From: Cycloclasticus pugetii PS-1
GTDB lineage: Bacteria > Pseudomonadota > Gammaproteobacteria > Methylococcales > Cycloclasticaceae
Length of the DNA stretch: 64,000 nucleotides
Assembly: GCF_000384415.1 (NCBI RefSeq)
Contig: NZ_ARVU01000001.1
Location: 744,001-808,000 of the forward strand
Direction: 5' to 3'
The notes under the pieces were generated by a model, which worked only from the letters and a program-made list of their open reading frames with translations, was not told the origin of the DNA and did no database searches. The position numbers were made by a program, and so were the translations under genes. Below are positions 44,796 to 54,244 of the stretch, piece after piece; the first letter of the stretch is position 1; each line of letters opens with the position of its first letter.

Positions 44796-46589
44796 ATGGC
44801 GCAAGCAAATAATTCCGATCAACCAAACAGCGCCAAACCAAAACGCGTTATCTCATTAAAAGATTTATGGCCTTTTTTAAGGCCTTATCGCTTACAGCTG
44901 GCTATTGCTTTTGTCTTATTAAGCTTGGCGTCTGCCACTTTACTGTTAGTACCTTTAGCCTTTCGTGATTTAATTGATGTAGGCTTTGGCAATAACGATG
45001 CTACAACCCCCGCTATTAATATTAATACCAAGTTTGGTGTACTGTTTGGCTTGGCTGCTTTTTGGGCGCTGATGGTAGCTTTGCGCTTTTATGTGGTTTC
45101 ATGGATAGGTGAGCGAGTAACGGTAGACTTACGTAGCGGGGTGTATGCCCGTGTACTAAGGCAATCACCACAGTTTTTTGAAACGCTACAAACCGGCGAA
45201 GTACTGTCTCGTTTAACTGGCGATACAACGCTTATTCAAACGGTTGTCGGTAGTTCGGCATCCATGGGCCTACGCAGCTTGTTTCAGTTTACGGGCGGTA
45301 TGATCATGCTAGCGGTCACCAGCTTTTACTTGTTTTCGATCAATATTGGGTTAATGATCTGCCTGATTTTCCCCATTATCTTAATTGGTCGCTCAGTCAA
45401 AAAGCTGTCACGTGAGTCGCAAGATCGTATTGCCGACAGCTCCGCCATGGCGGGTGAAATTTTAAACGCCATGCCCACGGTGCAATCGAATACACAAGAA
45501 ACGCGAGAAATTGATCGTTTTACCCAGAGCGCACAGTTGAGCTTTTTAGCCGCAATGCGCAGAACAAAGGTAAGAGCCTTATTGACGGCGGTGATTATTA
45601 CAGCCGTGATGGGTACGATAATTTTTGTATTATGGCTAGGTGCGCGCCAAGTCAGTGAGGGCATAATGACCGGTGGCGAACTCGCCTCATTCGTCTTATA
45701 TGCCGCCATGGTAGCTGGTAGCGTTAGCACCATAGCGCAGGTCTGGGGTGATATTATGCGCGCAGCAGGCGCTACCGAGCGATTACTTGAATTGCTGCAT
45801 GCAGAAACAGCCATTACCGATACGCCAACCCCAGTACCATTAGCCAGTGTATCTCAGGCCGATATTCAATTTACCGACGTCACATTTTACTATCCATCAC
45901 GGCCAGCTAACCCCGCTTTAAATAACGTAAGCTTGCATATTAACGCAGGGGAAACCCTTGCCTTAGTAGGGCCATCCGGAGCCGGTAAAACCACAATATT
46001 TCAATTATTGTTAAGGTTTTACGAAACGCAAAGTGGCAGCATTGCCATCAATGGCCAAGCAATAAATGAGATTAGCTTAGATGACTTACGGCGCTTAATA
46101 GCCATTGTCCCGCAAGATCCGGTCATCTTTTCTGCCAATGTATTAGAAAACATTCGTTACGGGCAGCCCAATGCCTCCGATGAAGCGGTGATCGCCGCAG
46201 CCAATGCCGCCCAAGTTGCGCCATTTATTCCGCAGCTACCCGATGGTTACAACACCTTCCTAGGTGAGCGCGGTACACGTTTATCGGGTGGGCAACGGCA
46301 GCGCATTGCCATCGCTCGCGCGATACTAAAAAATGCACCTATTTTATTATTAGACGAAGCCACCAGCGCATTGGATGCAGAATCTGAAATACTCGTACAA
46401 GAAGGGCTTAATGCCGCCATGCAAAACAGAACCACCCTGATTATTGCCCACCGCTTAGCCACGGTACAAAAGGCCGATAAAATTGTCGTTATGGAAAATG
46501 GCGAAGTAGTAGAAACAGGCGATGCGACCGAATTACGCAAAAAAGGTGGTTTGTACGCAAGGCTTGCTGAATTGCAGTTTGACAGTTAA
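44796..46589 (+). CDS. ABC exporter, fused membrane and ATPase domains
   Basis: This 597-residue half-transporter has six membrane helices in an ABC type 1 exporter domain and a C-terminal nucleotide-binding domain with Walker A GPSGAGKTT (about 392-400), signature LSGGQRQRIA, Walker B LLLLDEATSALD and H-loop IAHRLATV. It resembles MsbA-like lipid or multidrug exporters of the ATM/MDR group; the substrate is not readable. Its base composition is richer in G+C than the cas2-3 to cas6f genes that follow. It ends 342 bases before cas1. Confidence 0.9.
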   Translation: MAQANNSDQPNSAKPKRVISLKDLWPFLRPYRLQLAIAFVLLSLASATLLLVPLAFRDLIDVGFGNNDATTPAININTKFGVLFGLAAFWALMVALRFYVVSWIGERVTVDLRSGVYARVLRQSPQFFETLQTGEVLSRLTGDTTLIQTVVGSSASMGLRSLFQFTGGMIMLAVTSFYLFSINIGLMICLIFPIILIGRSVKKLSRESQDRIADSSAMAGEILNAMPTVQSNTQETREIDRFTQSAQLSFLAAMRRTKVRALLTAVIITAVMGTIIFVLWLGARQVSEGIMTGGELASFVLYAAMVAGSVSTIAQVWGDIMRAAGATERLLELLHAETAITDTPTPVPLASVSQADIQFTDVTFYYPSRPANPALNNVSLHINAGETLALVGPSGAGKTTIFQLLLRFYETQSGSIAINGQAINEISLDDLRRLIAIVPQDPVIFSANVLENIRYGQPNASDEAVIAAANAAQVAPFIPQLPDGYNTFLGERGTRLSGGQRQRIAIARAILKNAPILLLDEATSALDAESEILVQEGLNAAMQNRTTLIIAHRLATVQKADKIVVMENGEVVETGDATELRKKGGLYARLAELQFDS

Positions 46590-46779
46590 TTGTAAGGGGT
46601 AATTTACCAATTAAGTTGGTTGACTTCTTTGATTGTCAGCAGATGAAAGAAGTGATAAAAAATAGGCAATCATGGGTAGAATGTAAATTGAGTAAAACGT
46701 TGATATTTTTTTTGAAAATAGTTAAGGATAAATCAACAAGAACTAAAAATTTATTTAAAAAACTGCCTTTTTTAGTTAC

Positions 46780-46809
46780 TTCAAATTTTACTAGTTAGGC
46801 TGTTATATT
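46780..46809 (+). promoter_or_regulatory. Candidate promoter of the cas operon
   Basis: TTCAAA at 46780-46785 and TATATT at 46804-46809 are separated by 18 bases. Transcription would start near 46817 and give a leader of about 115 bases before cas1. The match is partial (four and five of six consensus bases), so confidence is low. Confidence 0.35.
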
Positions 46810-46816
46810 AACGTCA

Positions 46817-46930
46817 ATGGAAGATGTTTTTAAATTTATGGATAAACTCAATAATACCCAGCAAGTGTTGCCTCAAAAAATTAATCTGAGGCAGGTCTTA
46901 ATTTGCAATTTAGGTTTCGCAAATAATTAG
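46817..46930 (+). CDS. 37-codon ORF ending one base before cas1 (doubtful)
   Basis: This frame runs from ATG at 46817 to TAG at 46928-46930, and the cas1 ATG begins at 46932. The predicted peptide begins MEDVFKFMDKLNNTQQVLP and matches nothing I know. There is no Shine-Dalgarno sequence before its ATG, but cas1 also lacks one, so coupled translation from this frame into cas1 would explain the spacing. It may equally be chance. Confidence 0.3.
   Translation: MEDVFKFMDKLNNTQQVLPQKINLRQVLICNLGFANN
46869..46893 (+). promoter_or_regulatory. Hairpin in the cas1 leader
   Basis: TGCCTCA at 46869-46875 pairs perfectly with TGAGGCA at 46887-46893 around an 11-base AT-rich loop. The inner part of the stem and the 3' flank (GGCAGGTCTTA) resemble the CRISPR repeat hairpin and its 3' flank (GGCAGCTTAGAA), though the loop is longer. 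Confidence 0.45.
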
Positions 46931-46931
46931 C

Positions 46932-47906
46932 ATGGAACAGCTCACCGATTTAAAAGCAATACTGCACTCCAAACGGGCGAATATTTATTATTTAGACATG
47001 TGCCGTGTCATGCAAAAGGACGGTAGGGTTTTGTACTTAACAGAGGAACAAAACGAAAAGCAGTACTGGAATATTCCTATCGCCAATACCACCTGTATAC
47101 TTTTGGGTACAGGCACGTCAATTACTCAGGCCGCTGTTAGAATGCTAGCCTCAGCGGGTGTATTAATTGGTTTTAGTGGCAGTGGCGGCACGCCCTTGCT
47201 AATGGGTACTGAGATCGAATGGATGACCCCACAAAGTGAATACCGCCCAACCGAATATATACAGGGTTGGATGCAATTTTGGTTTAAGCAGGAAAAACGC
47301 CTAGCAGTCGCTAAACAGTTCCAATTGCAACGCGTCGGTTACATGCAAAAAGTTTGGGCAAAAGATAGAGACTTAAAAAATGAAGGCTTTAATTTAGACG
47401 ACACCGATGTTAACAAAGCCCTAACAGACTTCGCTGCAAAAATAGAGCATTGCCAAGACGTGTCTAAACTGCTTTTAGTCGAAGCGCAGCTGACCAAATC
47501 GTTATACAAAATTGCAGCCACTAGAACCAAACAAAAAGACTTCGTGCGCCAACATAACAGTATAGACGATGCCAACGCCTTCCTAAATCACGGTAATTAT
47601 TTAGCTTATGGCTTGGCCGCAACCACACTTTGGGTGCTGGGTATTCCCCACGGTTTTGCAGTAATGCACGGCAAAACCCGACGCGGCGCGCTGGTGTTTG
47701 ATGTGGCTGATTTGATCAAAGACACCTTAGTGCTTCCGTGGGCCTTTATCTGTGCCAAAGAAGGGGCAACCGAGCAAGAATTTCGCCAGCAGTGTTTACA
47801 AGCATTTACCCAACATAAAGCACTAGACTTTATGTTCGAACAAGTTAAAGCCGTTGCGTTAGAACACCATCAAAACAAAGAACCAGCTGATGGTGACAAT
47901 CAATGA
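46932..47906 (+). CDS. cas1: CRISPR-associated integrase Cas1, type I-F
   Basis: Cas1 integrates new spacers together with the Cas2 part of Cas2-3. The 324-residue protein is of the I-F type by length and by the start KAILHSKRANIYYL. Metal ligands expected from Pseudomonas Cas1 are present at Glu184 (LLVEAQLTK), His246 (VMHGKTRRGALVFDVAD), Asp257 and Asp260. Its stop overlaps the cas2-3 start. Its codon composition is richer in G+C than the rest of the operon. Confidence 0.97.
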   Translation: MEQLTDLKAILHSKRANIYYLDMCRVMQKDGRVLYLTEEQNEKQYWNIPIANTTCILLGTGTSITQAAVRMLASAGVLIGFSGSGGTPLLMGTEIEWMTPQSEYRPTEYIQGWMQFWFKQEKRLAVAKQFQLQRVGYMQKVWAKDRDLKNEGFNLDDTDVNKALTDFAAKIEHCQDVSKLLLVEAQLTKSLYKIAATRTKQKDFVRQHNSIDDANAFLNHGNYLAYGLAATTLWVLGIPHGFAVMHGKTRRGALVFDVADLIKDTLVLPWAFICAKEGATEQEFRQQCLQAFTQHKALDFMFEQVKAVALEHHQNKEPADGDNQ

Positions 47907-50900
47907 TGGTCACCTTTGTTTCACAATGCCAGAAAAAAGCCCTGAATCGAACACGAAGAGTATTAGATGCCTTTGCTAATAGAATTGGGGATAACACATG
48001 GCAAACAGTTATAACCGAAGAGGGCTTACAGGCAGTTAAAAAATTATTGCGAAAAACAGCCAGTAAGAATACAGCGGTGAGTTGTTTTTGGATTCGGAGT
48101 AGGTCAAGGTCAGAGTTGGTTTGGGTTGTTGGGAATAGAAAAAAATTCAGTAGTGAGGGCGTTGTTCCTGTGAATTACACCCAACAAGATATTTTGAAAC
48201 ATTCCAATGAAGATGACTGGTCATTCTTGCCGATGGTTGAGGCTATTACAGTGTTTTCAGCGCTCTTGCATGATTTTGGAAAAACAACAGTATTGTTTCA
48301 AAATAAACTAAAAAGTAAAAACAAAACACAAAGTGACCCACTTCGCCATGAATGGGTTTCACTATTATTCCTAATTGCTATTGTTGATAATCAAAGTGAT
48401 GAAGAATGGTTAAATTATTTAATTAGTGATGAGATACATAAAAAAATATCTAAGCTTAGAGTTAAGGATGTTTTTAATCCTTTAGATAATTTACCTCCGC
48501 TAGCCAGTATGGTCGCTTGGTTGATTCTGACTCATCATAAATTACCCATCTATGAAAAAAAGTATGCTGGAAAAAGTATCAATTTATCGACTTTGTTTAG
48601 TTTGATTTCTCCTGCTTGGGGTTATGGAAATATTAAGGAGGAAATAAGTTTTAATGAATGGTTTAAATACGTAGAGTTACCTAGTAAATCAATAAAGTGG
48701 CAAGAACAAATAAATAGTTATGCTATTAGGTTAAAAAACTTTTTGCCACAGATTCATTCTCTGTTTGATTCAACATTATTTCGCCCAGCAATGATTTATT
48801 CGCGAATGAGTTTAATGCTTGCTGACCATTATTATTCATCAAAGGGTAAAGATGTTAATTGGCATAGTAGTGTCAAGTTATTTGCAAATACTGATCATCA
48901 ACATAACCTTAAACAGCAACTTGATGAGCACTTGGTTGGCGTTGCTAATCAAACAAAAGTAAATATCAAAAAATTACCACAATTTGAAGGTGTTTTTAAT
49001 CAGGATATTCGGGTAACAAGGAATAAAGCGATCAGTAAAAAAAGTCCTAAGGGTTACAAATGGCAAGATGATGCTGTCATCAGGATTAAAAACTGGAAAC
49101 GTGAGTGTAAAGACTTAGATAAATACCAATTTGGTTTTTTTGCGGTCAATATGGCTTCAACAGGTAAAGGAAAAACCCTTGCGAACGCAAAAATCATGCA
49201 ATCCCTTTCAGCCAATGAAGAAAGTTTACGATATATTTTAGCGTTAGGATTAAGAACACTAACGTTACAAACAGGCGATGAATACAAAGATAAAATTGGC
49301 TTAAAAGACGAGGAGCTGGCCGTTCTGATTGGTTCTAAAGCTATTGTTGACCTGCATGAACAGAAAAATAACACGGGTTCTGAATCAAGCACCAGCTTAT
49401 TGGACAACGAATTGATCTTTAGTGAAGACTTTCCAGAGCAAGGTTTGGATACGGTATTAAAAAACACTAAAGACAGGCAGTTTTTATATGCTCCTGTGCT
49501 TGCTTGTACCATTGACCATGTTATTCAGGCAACTGAAGTAATCCGAGGTGGTCGATATATTCTGCCAACCATGCGTCTTATGTCATCGGATTTAGTGATT
49601 GATGAAATTGATGATTTTGACAACACCGATTTAATAGCTATAGGACGATTGATTCACCTAGCAGGGATGTTAGGTAGAAAAGTAATGATTTCATCGGCAA
49701 CAATCTCACCGGATTTAGCAGAAGGATACTTTAATGTTTATCAATCTGGCTGGAATATTTTTGCCAAAATGCGAGGAAAAAAACGGGCTGTTGGCTGTGC
49801 ATGGGTTGATGAGTTTAACACCAAAGTTTTTACCATTAAAAATAAAGAAGAGTATAAAAAACAGCATAGCAAGTATGTTGATACACGGTTAGACAACCTT
49901 GCTAAACAAGTCGTAAAGCGTAAAGCGAATATAGCACCGTGCAGTACCAACATCGGTGAATATTTTGCAGCTATTAAGCAAGCAGTTTTAGAGAAGCATC
50001 AGCACCACCATTTTTTAGATGCTAAAACAGATAAAAAAATTAGTATTGGTGTGGTTCGCATGGCGAATATTAACCCATGTGTTGGTTTAACAAAGTATTT
50101 GTTAGAGAACCATGCAGCGAAAAATGTTGAGCTTAAAATAATGGCTTATCATTCAAGGCAAGTCTTGTTAATGCGCCATGAACAAGAAAAATATTTGGAC
50201 AAAATATTAAAGCGAAACAAGGGTGATGAGCATATTTTAGAAGATAAGGTGATCAGAAACCATATTGATAACTCAGAAGTAAACAACATCATATTTGTTC
50301 TAGTTGCTACCCCTGTAGAAGAAGTCGGTAGAGATCACGACTTCGATTGGGCGGTCATTGAGCCTTCCTCATACCGATCATTCATTCAGTTAGCAGGAAG
50401 AGTGCTTAGGCATAGGGATAGAGAAGTTAATGAACCAAATATTGCTATTATGAAGTACAACTATCGAGCCTTAAAAACAGAAGGTAAAAAAATCGCTTTC
50501 AGATGGCCCGGTTACCAAAACCAAATGAAAGACTTAAATACCTATGACCTTGATAAGTTGGTAAACATAACAGAATTGGCTGAAAAGCTAGATGCAACCA
50601 ACAGAATCAAACAAACTAAATCATCAGACCTTGCAAATTTAGAGCATAAAGTTATCCATCAGCTATTGACTAACTATGATTACAAAGGCCCTGAATCAAT
50701 GCAGGGTTGGTTAGAGAGTGATTGGTGGTTAACGGCTTTACCTCAACAATACATACGTTTTAGAGGAGATAAGAGCAAAGATATGACCGTGTTTTTAACA
50801 GCTGATGGTACCTTTTTAGAAAAGGGAGATAAGTGCAATACTGTTGAAGTAGGAAAAAATAATATTAAATCCAGTTTGCTGAATAAGCATGAATTGAAAA

Positions 50901-51088
50901 ATTTATGGTTAGTGCGAAATTATGTTTCCTCATTAACTGAACAAGCTAAGAAATTAGAGCTAGACTTGGAAGAAACAGCATTAATTTATGGAGAAATAAA
51001 TTTGCCCACCTATGGAGAAGCGTTAGAAAATCAACAATTTATTTACAATCACCAATTGGGTTTAACCAATGGCAATCATACGATTTGA
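47903..51088 (+). CDS. cas2-3: Cas2-Cas3 fusion nuclease-helicase, type I-F
   Basis: This I-F specific fusion takes part in spacer acquisition (Cas2) and degrades target DNA (Cas3). The 1061-residue protein has an N-terminal Cas2-like domain (about 1-95), an HD nuclease with LLHDFGKTTVLFQNKL (His123, Asp124) and LTHHKLP, then an SF2 helicase with Walker A ASTGKGKT (418-425), DEID box (567-570) and QLAGRVLRHRD motif VI. Length agrees with the roughly 1076-residue Pseudomonas protein. The gene is clearly AT-rich compared with cas1. Confidence 0.97.
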   Translation: MMVTFVSQCQKKALNRTRRVLDAFANRIGDNTWQTVITEEGLQAVKKLLRKTASKNTAVSCFWIRSRSRSELVWVVGNRKKFSSEGVVPVNYTQQDILKHSNEDDWSFLPMVEAITVFSALLHDFGKTTVLFQNKLKSKNKTQSDPLRHEWVSLLFLIAIVDNQSDEEWLNYLISDEIHKKISKLRVKDVFNPLDNLPPLASMVAWLILTHHKLPIYEKKYAGKSINLSTLFSLISPAWGYGNIKEEISFNEWFKYVELPSKSIKWQEQINSYAIRLKNFLPQIHSLFDSTLFRPAMIYSRMSLMLADHYYSSKGKDVNWHSSVKLFANTDHQHNLKQQLDEHLVGVANQTKVNIKKLPQFEGVFNQDIRVTRNKAISKKSPKGYKWQDDAVIRIKNWKRECKDLDKYQFGFFAVNMASTGKGKTLANAKIMQSLSANEESLRYILALGLRTLTLQTGDEYKDKIGLKDEELAVLIGSKAIVDLHEQKNNTGSESSTSLLDNELIFSEDFPEQGLDTVLKNTKDRQFLYAPVLACTIDHVIQATEVIRGGRYILPTMRLMSSDLVIDEIDDFDNTDLIAIGRLIHLAGMLGRKVMISSATISPDLAEGYFNVYQSGWNIFAKMRGKKRAVGCAWVDEFNTKVFTIKNKEEYKKQHSKYVDTRLDNLAKQVVKRKANIAPCSTNIGEYFAAIKQAVLEKHQHHHFLDAKTDKKISIGVVRMANINPCVGLTKYLLENHAAKNVELKIMAYHSRQVLLMRHEQEKYLDKILKRNKGDEHILEDKVIRNHIDNSEVNNIIFVLVATPVEEVGRDHDFDWAVIEPSSYRSFIQLAGRVLRHRDREVNEPNIAIMKYNYRALKTEGKKIAFRWPGYQNQMKDLNTYDLDKLVNITELAEKLDATNRIKQTKSSDLANLEHKVIHQLLTNYDYKGPESMQGWLESDWWLTALPQQYIRFRGDKSKDMTVFLTADGTFLEKGDKCNTVEVGKNNIKSSLLNKHELKNLWLVRNYVSSLTEQAKKLELDLEETALIYGEINLPTYGEALENQQFIYNHQLGLTNGNHTI

Positions 51089-51099
51089 AAGGTTTAGAT

Positions 51100-52350
51100 A
51101 TGCAAGATGAAGCAATTAAAGACTTCTTAGAAAATAAAAAAGAAGATTACCTAAAGAAAAATGTCAAAACTAATTCTAGTGATGAAGATAAGCTGCGTGT
51201 TACTCAAGAGGCGGCAGAAAAGTACAACCTTGAAACTTGGCTGCTTGATGCTTCGCTACGTGCAAAGCAATTATCACTTACCTCTCACCCTGCTAAGTTT
51301 ATTCATCCAAATGCCAAAACCAGTAGCATTATTGCTGATGTAAAAAAAGAGAATGATGGCTTATTACGCTCAGGCAATGTTGAAGTAGAGCTAGATGTAT
51401 TTGGTAATGCCGCCGCATTAGATGTTGAAAAATTTTTAAGAGTTGAGTTGCAAGACAAGCAAACAGTTTTACAGCATATAGAGCAAAACACTGACGCTAT
51501 TAAACAGCAGCTTTCTACAGGCAATATTAACTTTGATGATGTCAGAAATGCTTTTATGCAAATTAAGTGCTCTGATTTAGATCAAAGCAGTGAAAAACTT
51601 AAGCAGGTTTACTTTCCAATAGCTAATGGCTATCACTTGCTCTCTATTCTTAATGCATCGGGAATCATTTATAAGCTTAAAGAAAAAGTGAATGCATTAC
51701 GGTTTTCAGAAGAAAATAAACGGTTAAGAGAAGAATTAAAAAAAGCTAAGCCTCTCAAAATAAAGGGAAAGGTTACAGATGTAATTGGGTTAACATCTAT
51801 CGGATACGGAGGAACAAAGCCGCAAAATATTAGTACTTTAAATAACCAAAACGGCGGTGTTAGTTTTTTGTTGTCATCTCTGCCTCCAACGCTAGAGAAA
51901 CGTCAAACTCAGCCACCAAAAAAAGATTTTTTTAATGATTGCTTGTGGGCAGGATTATTCAAAAAAGATTTTGACCAGTTTCATAAAGTATTGAGTTGGC
52001 GTAAGAATAATAAAGATGTTAGAGATATACGTGATGATATAGTCCTCAATTCAATAACTAAACTTAAAAGACTAGTTGATAATATTCGTGAGGTTAATGC
52101 TGGCTGGTCTGATAGTGAAAACTACAGCGACTTAGCAATTTGGCAAAAAATTTGGTTGGATAATAAACACACTGAAATCAGAAATGATGACAGGCAAAAC
52201 CAACGTTATTTAGGCAAGGCGCAAAGTTATTTTGCCAACTGGTTTATCGGCAACTATAAACATTCAACAAAAGATAATAAATTATTAGGTGATGATGATA
52301 TAGAGCAAATTAAAAAAGTCCTTGAAGTAGAACAGGAGCTCTTGAAATGA
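51100..52350 (+). CDS. cas8f: Cascade large subunit Cas8f (Csy1)
   Basis: Cas8f recognises the PAM and holds the crRNA 5' end in the I-F Csy complex. The 416-residue protein is identified by order and family-like features: the N-terminal helical IKDFLENKKEDYLKK, HPAKFIHPNAKTSS, and the KPQNISTLNNQNGG segment typical of Csy1. I start at the ATG on 51100 with GAAAGG at 51087-51092; a TTG at 51085 overlapping the cas2-3 stop is also in frame. Length is near the family norm of about 430. Confidence 0.92.
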   Translation: MQDEAIKDFLENKKEDYLKKNVKTNSSDEDKLRVTQEAAEKYNLETWLLDASLRAKQLSLTSHPAKFIHPNAKTSSIIADVKKENDGLLRSGNVEVELDVFGNAAALDVEKFLRVELQDKQTVLQHIEQNTDAIKQQLSTGNINFDDVRNAFMQIKCSDLDQSSEKLKQVYFPIANGYHLLSILNASGIIYKLKEKVNALRFSEENKRLREELKKAKPLKIKGKVTDVIGLTSIGYGGTKPQNISTLNNQNGGVSFLLSSLPPTLEKRQTQPPKKDFFNDCLWAGLFKKDFDQFHKVLSWRKNNKDVRDIRDDIVLNSITKLKRLVDNIREVNAGWSDSENYSDLAIWQKIWLDNKHTEIRNDDRQNQRYLGKAQSYFANWFIGNYKHSTKDNKLLGDDDIEQIKKVLEVEQELLK

Positions 52351-53240
52351 AGGATATAGTGCTTATTCCTAATATAAAAATTCACAATGCTAATGCTTTA
52401 TCTAGCCCTTATACCATTGGTTTTCCTGCAATGACAGCGTGGCTAGGTTTTATGCATGCACTTGAGCGAAAAATACGACAGGCAGAGTTTAAAGATATTA
52501 AATTTACAGGTGTTATTGTTAGTTGTTTAGAACTGGATTTGCAAACCTACAAAGGGCAGGGTGATTACGTTCATTCAATTATAGCTACAAGCAATCCGTT
52601 AGATAAGTCAGGAAAACGCCCGTCATTTATTGAGGAAGCACGTTGTGATATAGAAGTGACTATCGCAATTGAATGCGAGCTAGGCATCATTGATTACGAG
52701 AAGTTCACTCAACTAATTAACAACAAACTACACACCATGAAAATTGCAAGTGGTGATATTACTAGTTTTAAACCAAGTCAGCATAAAGAGGTTGATAACA
52801 ATAAGCCTAGAGAATTAACTAAGTACTTAATGCCAGGTTTCTGTTTGGTTACTCGGCAAGATCTAATGCAATCGTCAATGGACAAAGGTGCGGATGCGAT
52901 AGATGCAATGCTTGATTATTTAAAAATTACTACAGATATAGAGGTGGATGAAAACCATAAAGTGTCTCGAAGTAAAGCCCACAAAAAAGAAGAAGGTTGG
53001 ATTGTTCCAATAGCAATCGGCTACCAAGGAATTAGCGAATTAGGCAGTTTAAAAAATACTCGAGATTTAACAACACCTCATCGATTTGCTGAAAGTGTCG
53101 TCACCTTAGGTGAATTTAAAATGCCTTACCATTTTGATACGCTTGATGAAATGGTTTGGCGTTATCAAGAATATGAGAAAAATGATCTATACCTTTGTCA
53201 GAACAACTATTCGATTAATCAAGAGAAAAGTAAATTATGA
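52347..53240 (+). CDS. cas5f: Cascade subunit Cas5f (Csy2)
   Basis: Cas5f pairs with Cas8f at the 5' handle of the crRNA in the Csy complex. The 297-residue protein begins with a Csy2-like segment, VLIPNIKIHNANALSSPYTI followed by GFPAMTAWLGFMHALERK, characteristic of I-F Csy2. The C-terminal part has VPIAIGYQGISELGSLKNTRD, another shared block. It is slightly shorter than the 327-residue Pseudomonas protein. It overlaps cas8f by four bases and cas7f by four. Confidence 0.94.
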   Translation: MKDIVLIPNIKIHNANALSSPYTIGFPAMTAWLGFMHALERKIRQAEFKDIKFTGVIVSCLELDLQTYKGQGDYVHSIIATSNPLDKSGKRPSFIEEARCDIEVTIAIECELGIIDYEKFTQLINNKLHTMKIASGDITSFKPSQHKEVDNNKPRELTKYLMPGFCLVTRQDLMQSSMDKGADAIDAMLDYLKITTDIEVDENHKVSRSKAHKKEEGWIVPIAIGYQGISELGSLKNTRDLTTPHRFAESVVTLGEFKMPYHFDTLDEMVWRYQEYEKNDLYLCQNNYSINQEKSKL

Positions 53241-54244
53241 GTAAAATACCTGCATCCGTTTTAGCATTTGAAAAGAAATTAGTCCCCTCTGATGGTTTAA
53301 TGTACGGCACAACTTGGGAAAATAGGGGCAATGAATCAGTACCTTTAAAGTTACAAGAAAAATCAGTGCGAGGGACGATTTCAAATCGACTGAAAAAATC
53401 AGAAGAAGGGAAAATTGACGCAAAAATAGAAAGTGCTAATCTACAAACTGTTGATAGCTGTGCCTTAGCACCAAATCAAGATACTTTAAAACTAAATTTC
53501 ACCTTAAAAGTATTAAGTGGTGTTGAAACCCCATCAGCCTGTAATCATGAAGGGTTTAACCAAACATACTCTGAGGCAGTTTCTAATTATATCGCTGACT
53601 ATGGCTTTGCTGAGTTATCACAGCGTTATGCCAGTAACTTAGCAAATGGTCGTTTTCTTTGGCGAAATCGTGTGGGGAGTGAAAATGTAGAAGTGCACAT
53701 TAATGTTCTAAATAACGATATTTTAAAAAATTGGGTATTCAATAGTTTAGAGTTTAGCACTCAAAATTTTGATAATGCCTCTAGTGAAATAAATGAACTG
53801 GCAGAATTGATTGCTAAAACCTTGTCAGGGGAGAATGAGTTTTTATTATTAGAAATTACTGCTTTTGCAAAGGTAGGGAAATCACAAGATGTTTACCCAA
53901 GCGAGGAGTTAGTGCTAGATAAAAATAATAGTAAGGAAGGTAAAAGTAAAATTCTTTATGAGGTTGGCCAAGTTGCTGCCATGCATTCGCAAAAAATTGG
54001 TAATGCTATTAGAACTATTGATACTTGGTATCCAGAATTTGAACAGTGTCAAAAAGCTATCTCTATAGACCCATATGGGGCAGTAACGAATCTAGGAAGA
54101 GCTTATCGACAACCAAAAGACAAAAAAGATTTCTTTTCATTATTTGATCGTTTCTCACAAGGTGAAAAACTAGAGTTGCCAGAAGATGAGCATTTTGTAA
54201 TGGCTGTTTTAGTTAGGGGTGGCGTATTCGGAGAAAAGCAGTAA
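53237..54244 (+). CDS. cas7f: Cascade backbone subunit Cas7f (Csy3)
   Basis: Cas7f forms the six-copy backbone that binds the spacer part of the crRNA. The 335-residue protein begins PASVLAFEKKLVPSDGLMYG, a clear Csy3 hallmark, and has the SERYASNLANGRFLWRNR-like block (SQRYASNLANGRFLWRNRVG), a strand-turn region with VEVHI, and the C-terminal AVTNLGRAYRQPKDKKDFFS. Length fits the family (about 340). It shares its last base with the start of cas6f. Confidence 0.96.
   Translation: MSKIPASVLAFEKKLVPSDGLMYGTTWENRGNESVPLKLQEKSVRGTISNRLKKSEEGKIDAKIESANLQTVDSCALAPNQDTLKLNFTLKVLSGVETPSACNHEGFNQTYSEAVSNYIADYGFAELSQRYASNLANGRFLWRNRVGSENVEVHINVLNNDILKNWVFNSLEFSTQNFDNASSEINELAELIAKTLSGENEFLLLEITAFAKVGKSQDVYPSEELVLDKNNSKEGKSKILYEVGQVAAMHSQKIGNAIRTIDTWYPEFEQCQKAISIDPYGAVTNLGRAYRQPKDKKDFFSLFDRFSQGEKLELPEDEHFVMAVLVRGGVFGEKQ

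Larger units (their letters stand above)
46590..46931 (+). other. AT-rich upstream region of the cas operon
   Basis: No recognisable protein is encoded. A TTCAAA-N18-TATATT pair at 46780-46809 is the best promoter candidate. It is followed by a 37-codon ORF (46817-46930) and two inverted repeats, TGCCTCA/TGAGGCA (46869-46893) and ATTTGC/GCAAAT (46901-46924). A 60-codon frame at 46616-46798 has no ribosome site and low-complexity composition and was not called. Confidence 0.55.

Noticed and set aside
46616-46798. 60-codon frame upstream of cas1
   Set aside because: TTG start without a ribosome site and low-complexity, AT-driven sequence. It may be chance in an AT-rich leader.
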